DNA of 64,000 nucleotides, taken from assembly GCA_022749755.1 (NCBI GenBank), contig CM040442.1, positions 4,748,457 through 4,812,456 of the forward strand, given 5' to 3'. Under the pieces are notes generated by a model. The model did not search any database. It had not been told where the DNA came from and worked only from the letters and a program-made list of their open reading frames with translations. The DNA comes from Azadirachta indica. Taxonomy: Eukaryota > Streptophyta > Magnoliopsida > Sapindales > Meliaceae. The position numbers were made by a program, and so were the translations under genes. This document shows, piece after piece, positions 1 through 11,680 of this stretch (positions within the stretch are counted from its first letter, which is position 1; each line of letters starts with the position of its first letter).

Positions 1-689
1 CATTTTTTGGTGGCTAATTAATTATATTAGGATCTTAAATTGATGAATTAATTTTTATTAATTGCTTAAATAGATGTTTAAGTCTATTTATAATCTTAAT
101 GTGAACAGAAATTGAATCTTTAGTTTAACTCGTGATTTTTAATTATAGTTGTGTTTATTGATATTTTAAATGTTTTATTTTAAAAATTAAATAAAAATAC
201 AAATAATTATGAATGTATATTGAAGTAATTTAGCCCCTGTTGGCATACAATAAAAATGTTCTACATGGTATTAACTAAACATGATGAAGTGAAGGTGAAG
301 GTGAAGTTTCAAAATCAAAATCAATTAGTGATTTCTTCATCACTTTGTCAACTTTCTATGAACACTCATTTAATGAAAGTAGCTAGCAAGCAAATAAAAT
401 TCCCTTCTTTAATTCTTTTTAATTTTGTAATTAGCCAGCTTTTTCTTCTTTCTTTTTCTAGCCTTTTCTCATGCATCATCATTCTATGTTTTCTCTTTCC
501 TACATTAAATTTATCAAAAATTTCCCCACTTTCACTAACTTTTCTTTTCCCCTCTTCAAATTCCAATTTGTTTTCATATTTATTGTAACTTGCTTCATAA
601 GAAAACTCTAAAGCTAATTAAAGAGTTGAAATTATGAAGCAAGAAAGTAAGATACCCTCTTCCCTCTAATTAATTGCTTCTAAGAATAG

Positions 690-737
690 TTAATTAATTA
701 ATTAATAATTAATCAATCAATCAATCATCAATTAATT
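690..737. repeat. AATT/AATC tetranucleotide microsatellite
   Basis: Repeated taat/taatt units pass into aatc units (about 690-737). This is simple sequence with no gene association. Confidence 0.7.
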
Positions 738-1625
738 CCTTGGTTAATTTTCTCCTTTTGCTGTCCTTAATAGATGACCCAAAAAAAAAAAAAAAGTAGC
801 ATGTAATGTATGATAAAAGAAAAGATAAAGTAGAGAAAGAGATAATGAGAGAGAGAGGAAATCATAAAAGAAGTTCAAATCAATTAATTCATTATTATTT
901 TTATTTTTATTTATTTTTACTTTTTTTGATCAATTTATTTGGTTTGTTCACACCACGTGATTGTTTCATATTATCTACCATTCCTAACTACCACATATAC
1001 AAAATATAAATTATTGAAATTTATAAAAAAAAAAAAAAAAAAAAAAGAGAGGAACAACAAGAATGATTCATACAAGATTTGAATTGTAGATGAAATTAAT
1101 CTTAACCCCTATATGAATATATATGTGCCACCAAAACTTTAAATATGGATTGACATGTGGCTCATAATTAATGGCATCAATTCCTCTATTTTTATTTATT
1201 TTTTTCTCTATTCAAGAAAATCTATTATATATCCACATCATCAATTTTTAAAGTTCATGAATCAATGAAAATACTCTTAATTTTCATCAAAATACACTTA
1301 ATTTTTTTTTCTAATTTTCTTCTTTGTTGAGTTTTTGAATTACTAAAGAAATAAAAGATGAAAGAAAAGTTAATTAATAGCTTTTAAGAAATTAATTTTA
1401 AAACTTTTAATTAAAAGTTTCATCTTGCAAAAAAAATATTTTATTATATTATTTGTATGTTCATTTAATAAAATTTTATTATATATGTATTCAGAGTCAA
1501 TTAATTACATTACTGATTGAAAAAAATGAGAAAAAGAAAAGTTTAAAATAGTTGACATTAAACTTTAATGTAAGACATTCTCCCATGAATATGAATATGA
1601 TGATGTAAATATGTATCACTGTACT

Positions 1626-1665
1626 ACAATACAATACAATACAATACAATACAATATAATACAAT
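1626..1665. repeat. (ACAAT)n pentanucleotide microsatellite
   Basis: Eight consecutive 5-bp units, seven of them exact ACAAT and one ATAAT, are visible. They are followed by a run of ATT triplets at about 1728-1767. Confidence 0.85.
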
Positions 1666-2667
1666 ATAAAAATGTTATTTTCCTAAAAGTCTAAAGATTA
1701 CAGGCTTAAAGAATTGACTTATTTTTTTATTATTATTATTTATTATTATTATTATTTTTTTTATTATTTTTTTGGATAAAAAGCAAGGCTTGGAGGCAAA
1801 TTCATTAATTGCATTATTCACTTCTTTCAAACCTTTAAATGATATAAAGACACACACAAATTTAATAATAATAAAAGCACTGCAGACAACATTTCTTTTC
1901 TCGTATACATGCATTCACAGATTACTATGTGGCTCAGGCTTACCCCTTACATTTCATTATTTAATTAATTAAATTATTATTACCATTCAACATCATTACT
2001 TTGACCAATTGGCTCATATTAATATTTCATGAGCTGTGATTCGTCTGGCTTAGGCTTAGCTCAGCTCTTGGCTAAGCCAAGCCAACTATCCAATTATTGC
2101 TTTATCTTCTTTTTTTTTTTTTTTTCAAAAAAGTTATCCCTTTTAGGGCGCCTTGCTTAATTGATTAAATGAGTAATTAATAAATGATGAATACAAAATA
2201 ACGTTCCAAATATATTTTGCTCTTAATAGTTTTACATACTTTTTTTATAATATATAAAACAAAATGTTTAAATTTCATTGAAAGTAGAAGAAAAAAATTT
2301 GTCTATTAATAAGAGAGTTTTTTTTTTACATAAATTCAGTGAAAAATTAAAAATAGACGAAATTTATATCATTTTTAAATATATTTTCGTGAAAAATGTG
2401 AATGGTTGTTCAAAAGATTTCAATAAATTTTTTTAGTGTTGTTCAAAATTTATGACTATTATTTTATATGAAAAATTTACATACATACATTTATAGTATT
2501 ATTCATTTATAGGTTTTTTTATTATAGATATTTTAAATGGTGAACAAGATTGAAATGTATCTTTTAATTTAGTATTAATAAATAAAGTGATGTAATATTA
2601 TTTGATTAAAAAATAATAATAACAAATGTTTACTTACCGTAAAACAAGTAACTTAATTCAACTTTTG

Positions 2668-2688
2668 ATATATATATATATATATATA
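2668..2688. repeat. (AT)n microsatellite
   Basis: An uninterrupted AT dinucleotide run. Similar runs occur at about 12507-12528 and 52837-52862. Confidence 0.8.
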
Positions 2689-4176
2689 CACTACCATTCA
2701 ATAACAATCCAATTGCAAAAGAGAAAAAAAATTAAGACCATTAGGTGCATTAGTGTGATGAAGAATAGTAGTTTTGATTAATTATTTTTAATTTAACCAA
2801 ATCAATGGGTAGGCAAGCAAATTAAAACCTACCTATTAGGCTAATTAATCTTGCTAAATGCTATAAATGAGAAAGTACTAATTAAACTAGTTTATACTGT
2901 TATTAATGTAATGATCTGAAGCTAATTTCAAAGAAAATTAAGTAATCTCTTATGGCTGCTATATATATATATTCTAATTGTTAGGCATCAAAGTCAAGAA
3001 AATTTTCCTTATTTTTTGCTTGAATTTTTGGCTTCTACTAAAGGCTAAAGCCGCCCCTAACAATGCTAGGTAATTAGGAAATTTCTTTCTCAATTATAGA
3101 TGATTAAGAAATTATCAATAAATTTTGAACTAATTACTTAATAAGAATATAATCACTCTACTATTTTAGATGCACTCCAAATCAAATTAATCAAAATTTG
3201 TGTTTTTGTTTTTCTTTATATAGGGTTGATTATTTTTTAAATGTATTTCTTTTGGTCAATATGCATGCGCAATAGAATTCAGTTCAAAATTAAAGTTACT
3301 TAAATTAATAAATTTAAACTAAAAACACAACATGGATAAGTAAATATCAAGTGAAATAAAAGAGCAAAAATATTTTATATGTATTTGTAGCTTTACAAAT
3401 TTTTTATAATGTGTGCTTTAAGAATGTGCGTTAAAACTCATATTTTTTAAAAAAAACAAAATGTTCGATGTTATTGATGCATAAAATGTAAACAATTTAT
3501 TTTACTTTTAAAAATTTTCGCATCAAGTCTCCTTTTATATGTATTATCGTATACTCTAAGAAAACATATTAAGATTAAACAATATTATAAACTAAATTTT
3601 AATTGTATATATTATTTTACAATATTTTATTATCTGATGGAAAGATTTTTTTGACCTTTTACTTGACTAAGATATCTTCGAATCAAAACAAATAACGTGT
3701 AAATTTAATATTGTCAACTTATCAATTCTCTCTACCATTTAGTTGCACGAGATTAATGAAGAAAAATTTTTAAGTCAAAAATTTAAGTTAATATATCGCT
3801 ACACTATATATACGACGGAATATGACTTTTAGTAATGTAATGGTAAACTGTGTTCTGTTATATCATTATGTTAAATTCTCTAAACATTTAAATTTGATAG
3901 TCTCAAATTCACAATTTTTTTGAGTTGCAATTAATAAAAGATGGTTTGTTCTTAGACTGTTATGGACCTTAAATAAGCTTAGGATTAATGTCAAATTTAT
4001 AAGGTTTTAGAAAATCTTGTCCTAAGCTAGACTAGAACCCTACTCTAGCTTAGAGTAAACCTAATAATTAATAATTCATGATGACCATAATAATTCACTA
4101 AAGTTAAATTGGATAGCCAAACACACCCTAGCCGCTCTAACTCTGTCAACGTACAAATAGTTTTAGGTTATTGTTA

Positions 4177-4547
4177 GGGAGAATTTGACTTTAGTCCTTA
4201 ATTTTATAAAATTACATTTTAATCGATAACTTTGACATTATATTACATAAATATTTAACATCTTAACTTTGTTTCACTTTAGTCGACATAATTAAATTTT
4301 ATTAATTAATAATTCATTAGACTCTAAACCTTTAAATCAAAATTATATTTTGCCACTTGCTTTAAAGAATTTAATAGAAGAGACTAATAAAATTTTGATG
4401 TTAAAAAATTAAAATAAAATTGATCCCAAATAGTGGAAATTAAAGTGAGGTAAAAGATAAAAAGTTACAAATATTTGTGATATAATATCAAAATTATAAA
4501 CTGAACTATAATTTTGAAAATGATTAGGAACTAAGGTAAAATTATCC
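4177..4547. mobile_element. 371-bp non-autonomous element with long terminal inverted repeats (MITE-like)
   Basis: The left arm starts GGGAGAATTTGACTTTAGTC at 4177. The reverse complement of the right end starts GGATAATTTTACCTTAGTTC at 4547. The arms can be followed by eye for roughly 100-150 bp with substitutions and small gaps; for example, the left TTATATTACATAAATATTTA pairs with the right TTATATCACAAATATTTGTA. TA dinucleotides flank both sides, which would fit a 2-bp target duplication, but no longer duplication is clear, so the superfamily is not assigned. There is no internal coding capacity. It ends 395 bp before the GL2-type start codon, so it lies in that gene's proximal promoter. 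Confidence 0.7.
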
Positions 4548-4941
4548 TAAAATATTACTAACCTATTATATGTAGCCAGAGCCACCATAGCAAAGCCTAG
4601 CTAAAGCCATAATATAAATAAACTGAAAATACCGTTGGGAAACAAGATTCAACTGCTTAAAAGTTAGTTGAGTCTTCACATTTCCACTAAGAATATCTAA
4701 CATTCAACTCCTACCGGCCCTTTTTATTTTCCCTTTCATTTTCTTTTCTTTTCCTTTCTCTGTCTACTAAGAGAGCAAAAAAAAAGGAATTACAATACAA
4801 TTCCCTCCAGTGCTTCAGAGTAGTTCATTTTTTGTTTTATATCCTTAAATCAAGCATACCCCACCGCAAATTTACCACCATGTTTGCTCCTTAAAACAAT
4901 CATTTCATCACCTTCTTCATAACCAATTCTTTCTTATTGCC

Positions 4942-7900
4942 ATGGGCGTCGACATGTCTAACAACCCACCCACTTCTCGTACCAAGGATTTCTTTGCCTC
5001 TCCTGCTCTCTCTCTCAGTCTCGTAACTCCAAATTCTACAACTTCTTGCTGTGTTTTTTAGTAGATTTTGCTTTTGTTGATGTGGGTTTCTTTGTTTTTT
5101 GTTATTAGGCTGGAATATTCCGGGATGCGGGGGCGGCGGCGGCATCGGCGGCGGAGGCTAATAATGAGGTGGAGGAAGGAGATGAAGGCAGTGGAGGAGG
5201 GGGTTCGAGAAGAGAAGAAACGTTGGAGATTAGCAGTGAAAATTCCGGCCCTGGAAGATCAAGATCAGATGATGAATTTGATGGAGGTGAACATGATGAT
5301 GATGAAGATGGAGACAAGAACAAGAAGAAAAAAAGAAAGAAATATCATCGTCACACTGCTGAACAAATCAGAGAAATGGAAGCGTATGTTTGCTTATCCA
5401 ATTTCCTCTTACTCATTAATGCATATACGTTTAAATCACTACGTATACATATGCGTATACATAACAATTATCGAATTAAACTTGTCTAGTGTTTGCATGA
5501 ACTTGCAATGGAAATTAAATTGACTGTATTTTACGATTATGTAAGATGTATAGGCACAAACGGTTTTAGGAAAAAGTCAGTGATATGCTTACAAAGAAAC
5601 AAGATTATAAAGTTAAAGCTATATAGCTAGATGACTCAGAATTTTATGATTCAACTTCTTTTTTTCTTTTTTTCTTTTGTTTTTATGTGTAAATGGTATC
5701 AAATGTACAAAATTATGTCGAATGTAAACCAAAATATTGTTGTCTTTTGTGTGTTTATTAGTGATTTGTGTTTAATCATGTATTTGTTTAATCTTATCAT
5801 GATACTGTGAAGCTCCCTTGTGAATTTTATATACATACATATATATATATATATATAAAATTTTTAATTTTCAGGCTTTTTAAAGAATCACCACATCCAG
5901 ATGAAAAGCAAAGGCAGCAACTGAGTAAGCAATTAGGCCTTGCTCCTAGACAAGTCAAGTTTTGGTTTCAAAATCGTCGAACACAAATCAAGGTAACTTT
6001 TAGTTTGCAAAATTTCATTCTTGTGGAAGATATATTTGGTTTGTTCTAATTAAGATGGAAGAATATTCACTGTAGGCTATACAAGAGCGACATGAAAATT
6101 CATTGTTGAAAGCAGAAATGGAGAAGCTACGAGATGAGAATAAAGCCATGAGAGAGACCATAAATAAAGCTTGTTGCCCGAACTGTGGTATGGCTACAAC
6201 CAGTAGAGACACTACTGTCACAACAGAAGAACAACAACTACGTATAGAAAATGCCAAGCTCAAAGCTGAGGTAAAATAAAAGAACCCATAAAGCAAAATC
6301 ACTTTTCAAATCTCTTTAATGGAATCTTACGTGAGCATGCATGTAGGTAGAAAAGCTGAGAGCTGCCGCTGGGAAATGCCCACCTGGAGGAACATCAACA
6401 AGCTCATGTTCGGCTGCGAATGATCAAGAAAACAGAAGCTCTTTGGATTTCTACACTGGGATTTTTGGACTGGAGAAATCAAGAATCACGGAGCTGGTGA
6501 ATCAAGGAATAGAAGAGCTGAAAAAAATGGCTACTGCTGGGGAACCACTTTGGATTCGAAGTGTCGAGACTGGACGAGAAATTCTTAATTATGATGAATA
6601 CATTAAAGAATTTTCCGTCGAGAATCCAAGCAATGGGAAGCCAAAACGATCCATTGAAGCCTCAAGAGAAACAGGAGTTGTCTTTGTAGATCTTCCAAAG
6701 CTAGTTCAAAGTTTCATGGATGTGGTAAGAAAGCATTAGCATTTTAATTGTACCAGAATATTTTTATGACAAGTCAATCGTATATTTGTACATTTTAGCT
6801 GCTTTTTACATGGTAACAATTTTTTTTTCTTGTGGGTTTGGCAGAATCAATGGAAGGCAATGTTTCCATGCTTAATTTCAAAAGCAGCAACAGTTGATGT
6901 AATTTGCAGTGGTGAAGGAGCAAATAGAAATGGAGCAGTGCAACTGGTGAGTTAATTAAAGTTAAAAAAGGGTTTTTCTTTTCTTTCTTAAATCACAGAT
7001 CACAGTTTAAAGGCAACCGAGAATCTAACAAAAGAGAAAGACAGTCATATCCCCCGAGTATCTCTCTTTTTCTTGTTGCCCGACCATTTTTCTTCTAAAA
7101 CGATTTTAGAAAGTATTCACTTAAAAACAAAATGGACGTATACATTTTAAGTATATTAAAAAGACTTATTTTTAATCTCAAAAAGTGCTTTTACCTATTT
7201 CAACCAAGTCTTGCATCATTTAAAAGCACTTTTAAGTTGTGTCAAAAGCACTACAACATATCCCTTGCTGAAGAAACAGTGCAAGTTGAAAATAAGCGAC
7301 AAATTGATTACACTATATTTCAAAGTAAAGTAATTTAAGGGGATGGTGTCTCGAAATTCACACTTTTATTTAAAGTACAAAAAATGACAATTAGTTGGGG
7401 ACAACCAGTTTATGAAACACATGTACATGGTCTTGCATGTAACCGCGTTTAGTCACATTAAAGCATCCATAACGTGAATGTCGCCTGCTACCAAATTTGA
7501 AAGCACCTTTTTGAACCTTAGAAACCATGCATAGAAAAAGGAGGAGGGAGAAAGTTAAAAAAAGAAAAGTAAAAGCTCATGAATAAGAAAGGATGATTTT
7601 CAAAATCGCTTTTAGAATTTTCTTACACAATCTAGCTAATTTAGAGTATACATTTACTGACTAAATTCTTATGTTTTGTATTTGCTGCACTCAGATGTTT
7701 GCAGAGCTGCAAATGCTGACACCTATGGTGCCAACCAGAGAAGTTTATTTTGTTCGATATTGCAAGCAATTAAGTGCTGAACAATGGGCAATTGTTGATG
7801 TTTCAATCGACAAAGTTGAAGAAAACATTGATGCATCACTTGTTAAATGCAGAAAACGCCCATCTGGTTGCATCATTGAGGATAAATCAAATGGCCATTG

Positions 7901-9318
7901 TAAGGTATTGCTTGCATATCTTCACATTTCAATCACAAGAGTTCTTGTACAACTGTGGAATCATATGAAATGAACAATAAAAATAGCTTATGATGATTGA
8001 TTTTGGTCAGGCATTTGGAAAATAAATCCCAAAATGAAAGGAAAAATTTGCGGAGGTGAATTTAATGGAGCCATGAATTGAGTTTGCCTTATATAGTCAA
8101 GATTGTGACAGCAATTTGATAATAATCTTCAGGTGATTTGGGTAGAGCACCTGGAATGCCAGAAAGCTACAGTTCACACGATGTATCGTAGCATTGTTAA
8201 TAGTGGTTTAGCCTTTGGAGCGAGGCATTGGATGGCAACATTGCAGCTTCAGTGTGAGCGGCTTGTCTTCTTCGTGGCAACGAATGTTCCTACAAAGGAT
8301 TCGACTGGTAAGTTTGAATCTTTCTTCGTGTTTTGAAATGAAATTGTTGTCTGTAAAAGAGAAGTTGCAGAATAATGCGCGCCATTGAACATTAGGTGTA
8401 GCAACTCTGGCGGGGAGGAAGAGCATTTTGAAGTTGGCACAGAGAATGACATGGAACTTTTGTCGTGCCATAGCTGCATCGAGCTACCACACATGGAACA
8501 AAGTCGCAAGCAAAACAGGAGAGGACATAAGGGTTTCTTCCAGGAAGAATTTGAATGACCCTGGAGAACCTCATGGGGTGATTCTCTGTGCAGTTTCTTC
8601 GGTATGGTTGCCGGTGTCTCCTCATGTCCTGTTCGATTTCTTGAGAGACGAAGCTCATAGAAATGAGGTATAATCACTTATATTGGCACTACAACTATGT
8701 AAACTTTCTAACCAATCGCATAAACATTCAAAGATAGTAGTTTTAATAGCATTTTGTCGTGTGATCTTAGTGGGATATCATGTCAAATGGAGGTCCTGTA
8801 CAGACCATTGCAAACCTGGCAAAAGGACAAGATCGTGGCAATGCAGTAACTATTCAGGTAACCTCTCTGTTTCCAGCAGGAAGAAACAAAAAACTTAATC
8901 TAATGATTTCTAAACTAAACTGAGATTTCAATTTCAGGCAATGAAATCTAAGGAGAACAGCATGTGGGTACTCCAAGACAGCTGCACAAATGCATATGAA
9001 TCCATGGTCATCTATGCGCCGGTAGACATCACCGGTATGCAATCTGTGATTACTGGATGTGACTCGAGCAACATTGCCATATTACCCTCCGGATTCTCGA
9101 TTCTGCCGGATGGACTCGAGTCACGACCTCTGGTCATTACTTCTAGGCAAGAGGAGAAGAGCACAGAAGGAGGATCTTTGCTAACTATAGCATTCCAAAT
9201 CCTAACTAATAACTCTCCTACAGCAAAGCTAACCATGGAATCTGTGGAATCTGTTAACACACTTATATCATGCACATTGCAGAATATTAAGACTAGCTTG
9301 CAATGCGAAGATGCATGA
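4942..9318 (+). CDS. GL2: HD-ZIP class IV homeodomain transcription factor, GLABRA2 type
   Basis: Nuclear DNA-binding regulator of epidermal cell fate; in Arabidopsis GL2 acts in trichome, root-hair and seed-coat patterning. Exons: 4942-5022, 5109-5383, 5875-5992, 6076-6270, 6347-6724, 6845-6946, 7695-7904, 8133-8307, 8396-8667, 8771-8857 and 8938-9318. Together they give 757 residues, close to Arabidopsis GL2. Order: an N-terminal [19 protein letters not shown] motif typical of GL2, an acidic stretch, a homeodomain at about residues 99-158 ending in [14 protein letters not shown], a zipper-loop-zipper with a CCPNC cluster (about 191-195), a START domain from about 262, and the HD-START-associated region to the end. 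The start ATG gives the family N-terminus. All junctions keep phase with GT-AG borders. PDF2/ANL2 paralogues are less likely because the N-terminus and the [13 protein letters not shown] segment match GL2. Confidence 0.95.
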
Positions 9319-11203
9319 TCACCACAGCTTTATAAATTAGGTAGACACAAATTAAGCGTAAAACCCATAGGTTTTCTACTTTTTTTTTTCAACCTCAGGT
9401 TCTAGCTTTGGCAGAGTAGGTGTTATTATGTGAGCTTGTTTTCATTTGATTAGGGATGGAGGGCTTGAAGTTCAGGCGAATTTGTAATCGCGAATCTAGA
9501 AGGAAAGAGATTGGGGGAGGTGTGATTCACAATATTTTAAAGAGTTTGGGGAGGTGTGATTCACAATCTTTTAAGTCTAGGAAAGTGAAATATCTTCATG
9601 TATAGAATTAGTATTCATTATTACCGTTTTGTGGTTGCTTTGATGCTATTTTGATATACTAATGCTATCAGTAAAAGAGAAAATAGAATCAAATAGTGCT
9701 GAAAGCAAGTCCATCAGAATCCTATAAACGATTCAAAATATTTTCTTTACATTACATACAAGATATAGCTGCAAAATCAGATCTAGATCTATCCACAGCT
9801 CGTTGTATTTTGAAGGGATTCACATTGTAGTAGTTTTCTTAGTTTCAAAATAACACTTCACAGAAATACAGATTATCCATCCTTAGAAGTTTATGGACAT
9901 CATACGTGCAAAGAAACAAAATCCAAATCCTTGTTTACGGATACATAACCAAATGCATTATCTTAACACCATACACAAAGGCAAAATACCAACAGAAAGA
10001 ATGAGTTTTCCTCTCCAAACTCAACTGGAATGAAAAAAACAGACAATTCTAAAGGAGAGTTGATACTATGATTGATACTATGTTTGACAGTCTCATTCAC
10101 TAATGAATCATCACATTAAGGCTTTGCAAACTAGGCACTATGCAAAAAAGACAGGAGCAGTCCAGTATTAAAATTCTACTCTAAACTAATTTTCTCATTA
10201 TGAATAACTCTAGCATATCATATTGAACCATTGAACAAAAACTAGAATCATCCCAGGATCTTGGCTGCATTAATAAAGACTTCTAGACTCACTATCTCTC
10301 CAAGATTTCTTTGTTCCACAATGTAACATTTATTAGTGATGACATCATATTATATGCAAAACCTCAGCCAGTTTGGGCATTACTGCAACAAATGACTAAA
10401 AGAAATTTTTAACATTCCAACAGCCATCACCTCCTTCTCTTGTGAGAGAACACAAACATCTCAAGTTAGATAACGTCAATTCAAAATATAATCCACAAGC
10501 ACCATAGATCCCTAATAAGTTTCCTAGTATGATTAATGCTTCCACAAGGAGAAAGTATTTTTCATACTGCAGTTTCAATCTGGTGCAAGGATCAGCCAAT
10601 TCAGCGATCTTATCAGTAAAAATTGAACATTTAATCATAATATAGTTCTAAAAAATTCAGAGACAACCCGTTAAAATGGAAGATATATTCAATATACGAA
10701 AAAGATCATATAAAAAACCATTGATAATTTTAAGCACAACCAATACCCGTTTTCTTTAGCATACCTGGAAATCCATGACATTTCTACGTTCACCAAGTTC
10801 TAAACTTGGGATTGCCAGAACATACAACCAACAGATATTTTAAAGCAACACCTACAAAAACTATTTCATAACCATCAAATAATAAAAATAGAAATTAATT
10901 CCTTCCCATCAGATAATATCCACATCCAAACAACACCGCAGAATCTTAAAAAGCGGTAGCACATTCAATATTGCAATTTAGCATCCAAATACCTAACATT
11001 AAGCCAGTTGGCAATAGACAAAAACTCAATCCACAGGAAGTCCAGACAAAAAGAAATCATCACAATTCAATTGAATTTACACCCATCACGTTGAAATAAA
11101 CCCATTTCATACTTCATAACCATCAGATGAAACGCATATTTAAACAGTGTCAAAGCATTACAAAACGTCAACAAATGAACAACAAAAAAATTACACAGAA
11201 CAA
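9319..11203. other. GL2 3' flank and intergenic DNA
   Basis: The first few hundred bases are probably the 3' UTR of the GL2-type gene and contain an imperfect 34-bp tandem repeat. The rest, towards the S17 gene, has moderate AT content and no open frame with recognisable domains. The longest, minus strand near 10396-10638, is unsupported. Part of 10.7-11.2 kb may be 3' UTR of the minus-strand S17 gene. Confidence 0.5.
9512..9579. repeat. Two imperfect 34-bp tandem copies in the GL2 3' flank
   Basis: The motif GGGGAGGTGTGATTCACAAT occurs twice, 34 bp apart, each followed by a T-rich tail ending TTTTAA. It lies about 200 bp after the stop codon. Confidence 0.75.
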
Positions 11204-11680
11204 TTAAACCTCCTGTTGTTGCTGTTGTTGTTCGCTCTCTAGAGGAATCCCAAGCTCATTACCAGCCTCATTACTCTCACCACCAGCTTTCTTGTTCCTA
11301 ATCCTGGGTGGAACCGCCACAGCAATAAAAGATTTGGTCTTGCTAATGGGCCTGGACCTTTCAAGCTGAACATAGTCACCAACTTTGAACTGATTCTCAG
11401 GGTCATGAACTTGGAACTTCTTCTTCTTCCTGACTCTTCTCTTGTACTTTGGATGTGGGTCTAAACGCACAACCTCCACAGAAACTGTCTTGTCATTTGT
11501 GGCGCAAACAACTCTGCCTTGCATAGTTTTCATTGCCCTGACCGTAGGAAGAGAAGGAAAGGTGAGATTTTGGGGAGTAAAAGTGGGTTTCGAGAGACGG
11601 AAAAGAGGAGTGGATCCATTCAGGAATTGGGTTTTGGGAGTTGAGACTTTCAGAGACTGAAGGGAAGAGGTCAGGGACAT
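11204..11680 (-). CDS. RPS17: Plastid 30S ribosomal protein S17 precursor (uS17c)
   Basis: Nuclear-encoded protein of the small subunit of the chloroplast ribosome; bacterial S17 binds 16S rRNA early in assembly. It is a single exon of 158 residues. The first ~50 residues are Ser/Thr-rich and low in acidic residues, as expected of a plastid transit peptide. The S17 domain follows from about MKTMQGRVV to VAVPPRIR. It contains the KTVSVEVVRL strand, the KYKRRVRKKKKFQVHD basic loop and FKVGDYVQLERSRPISKTKSF. The tail is acidic and ends in a short Gln run. The frame is open further upstream to about 11839, but the ATG at 11680 gives the expected transit-peptide start (MSLTSS). Confidence 0.93.
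   Translation of the reverse strand: MSLTSSLQSLKVSTPKTQFLNGSTPLFRLSKPTFTPQNLTFPSLPTVRAMKTMQGRVVCATNDKTVSVEVVRLDPHPKYKRRVRKKKKFQVHDPENQFKVGDYVQLERSRPISKTKSFIAVAVPPRIRNKKAGGESNEAGNELGIPLESEQQQQQQEV

Larger units (their letters stand above)
1..4176. other. AT-rich intergenic DNA, no supported gene
   Basis: This stretch is very AT-rich with many poly-A/T tracts and no open frame that looks coding. The short open frames near 256-588, 806-1009 and 1675-1972 are low-complexity or T-rich and lack recognisable domains. It holds several microsatellites, listed separately, and a small palindrome at 4022-4053. Its right end is the distal upstream region of the GL2-type gene; no specific promoter element is claimed. 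Confidence 0.6.

Noticed and set aside
256..588. 110-codon plus-strand frame with hydrophobic C-terminal half
   Set aside because: T-rich low-complexity sequence that produces Phe/Leu/Ser by composition; no domain and no splice partners.
2486..2493. TACATTTA, the reverse of an L1-box (TAAATGTA), upstream of GL2
   Set aside because: An 8-bp AT-rich motif 2.4 kb away is expected by chance in this composition; position gives no support.
5068..5523. 151-codon plus-strand frame rich in Met/Arg over GL2 exon 2
   Set aside because: Wrong frame; the exon read from 5109 in the adjoining frame gives the conserved GL2 acidic region and homeodomain start.
8249..8677. 142-codon minus-strand open frame within the GL2-type gene
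   Set aside because: Antisense to START-domain exons 8 and 9; no recognisable content.
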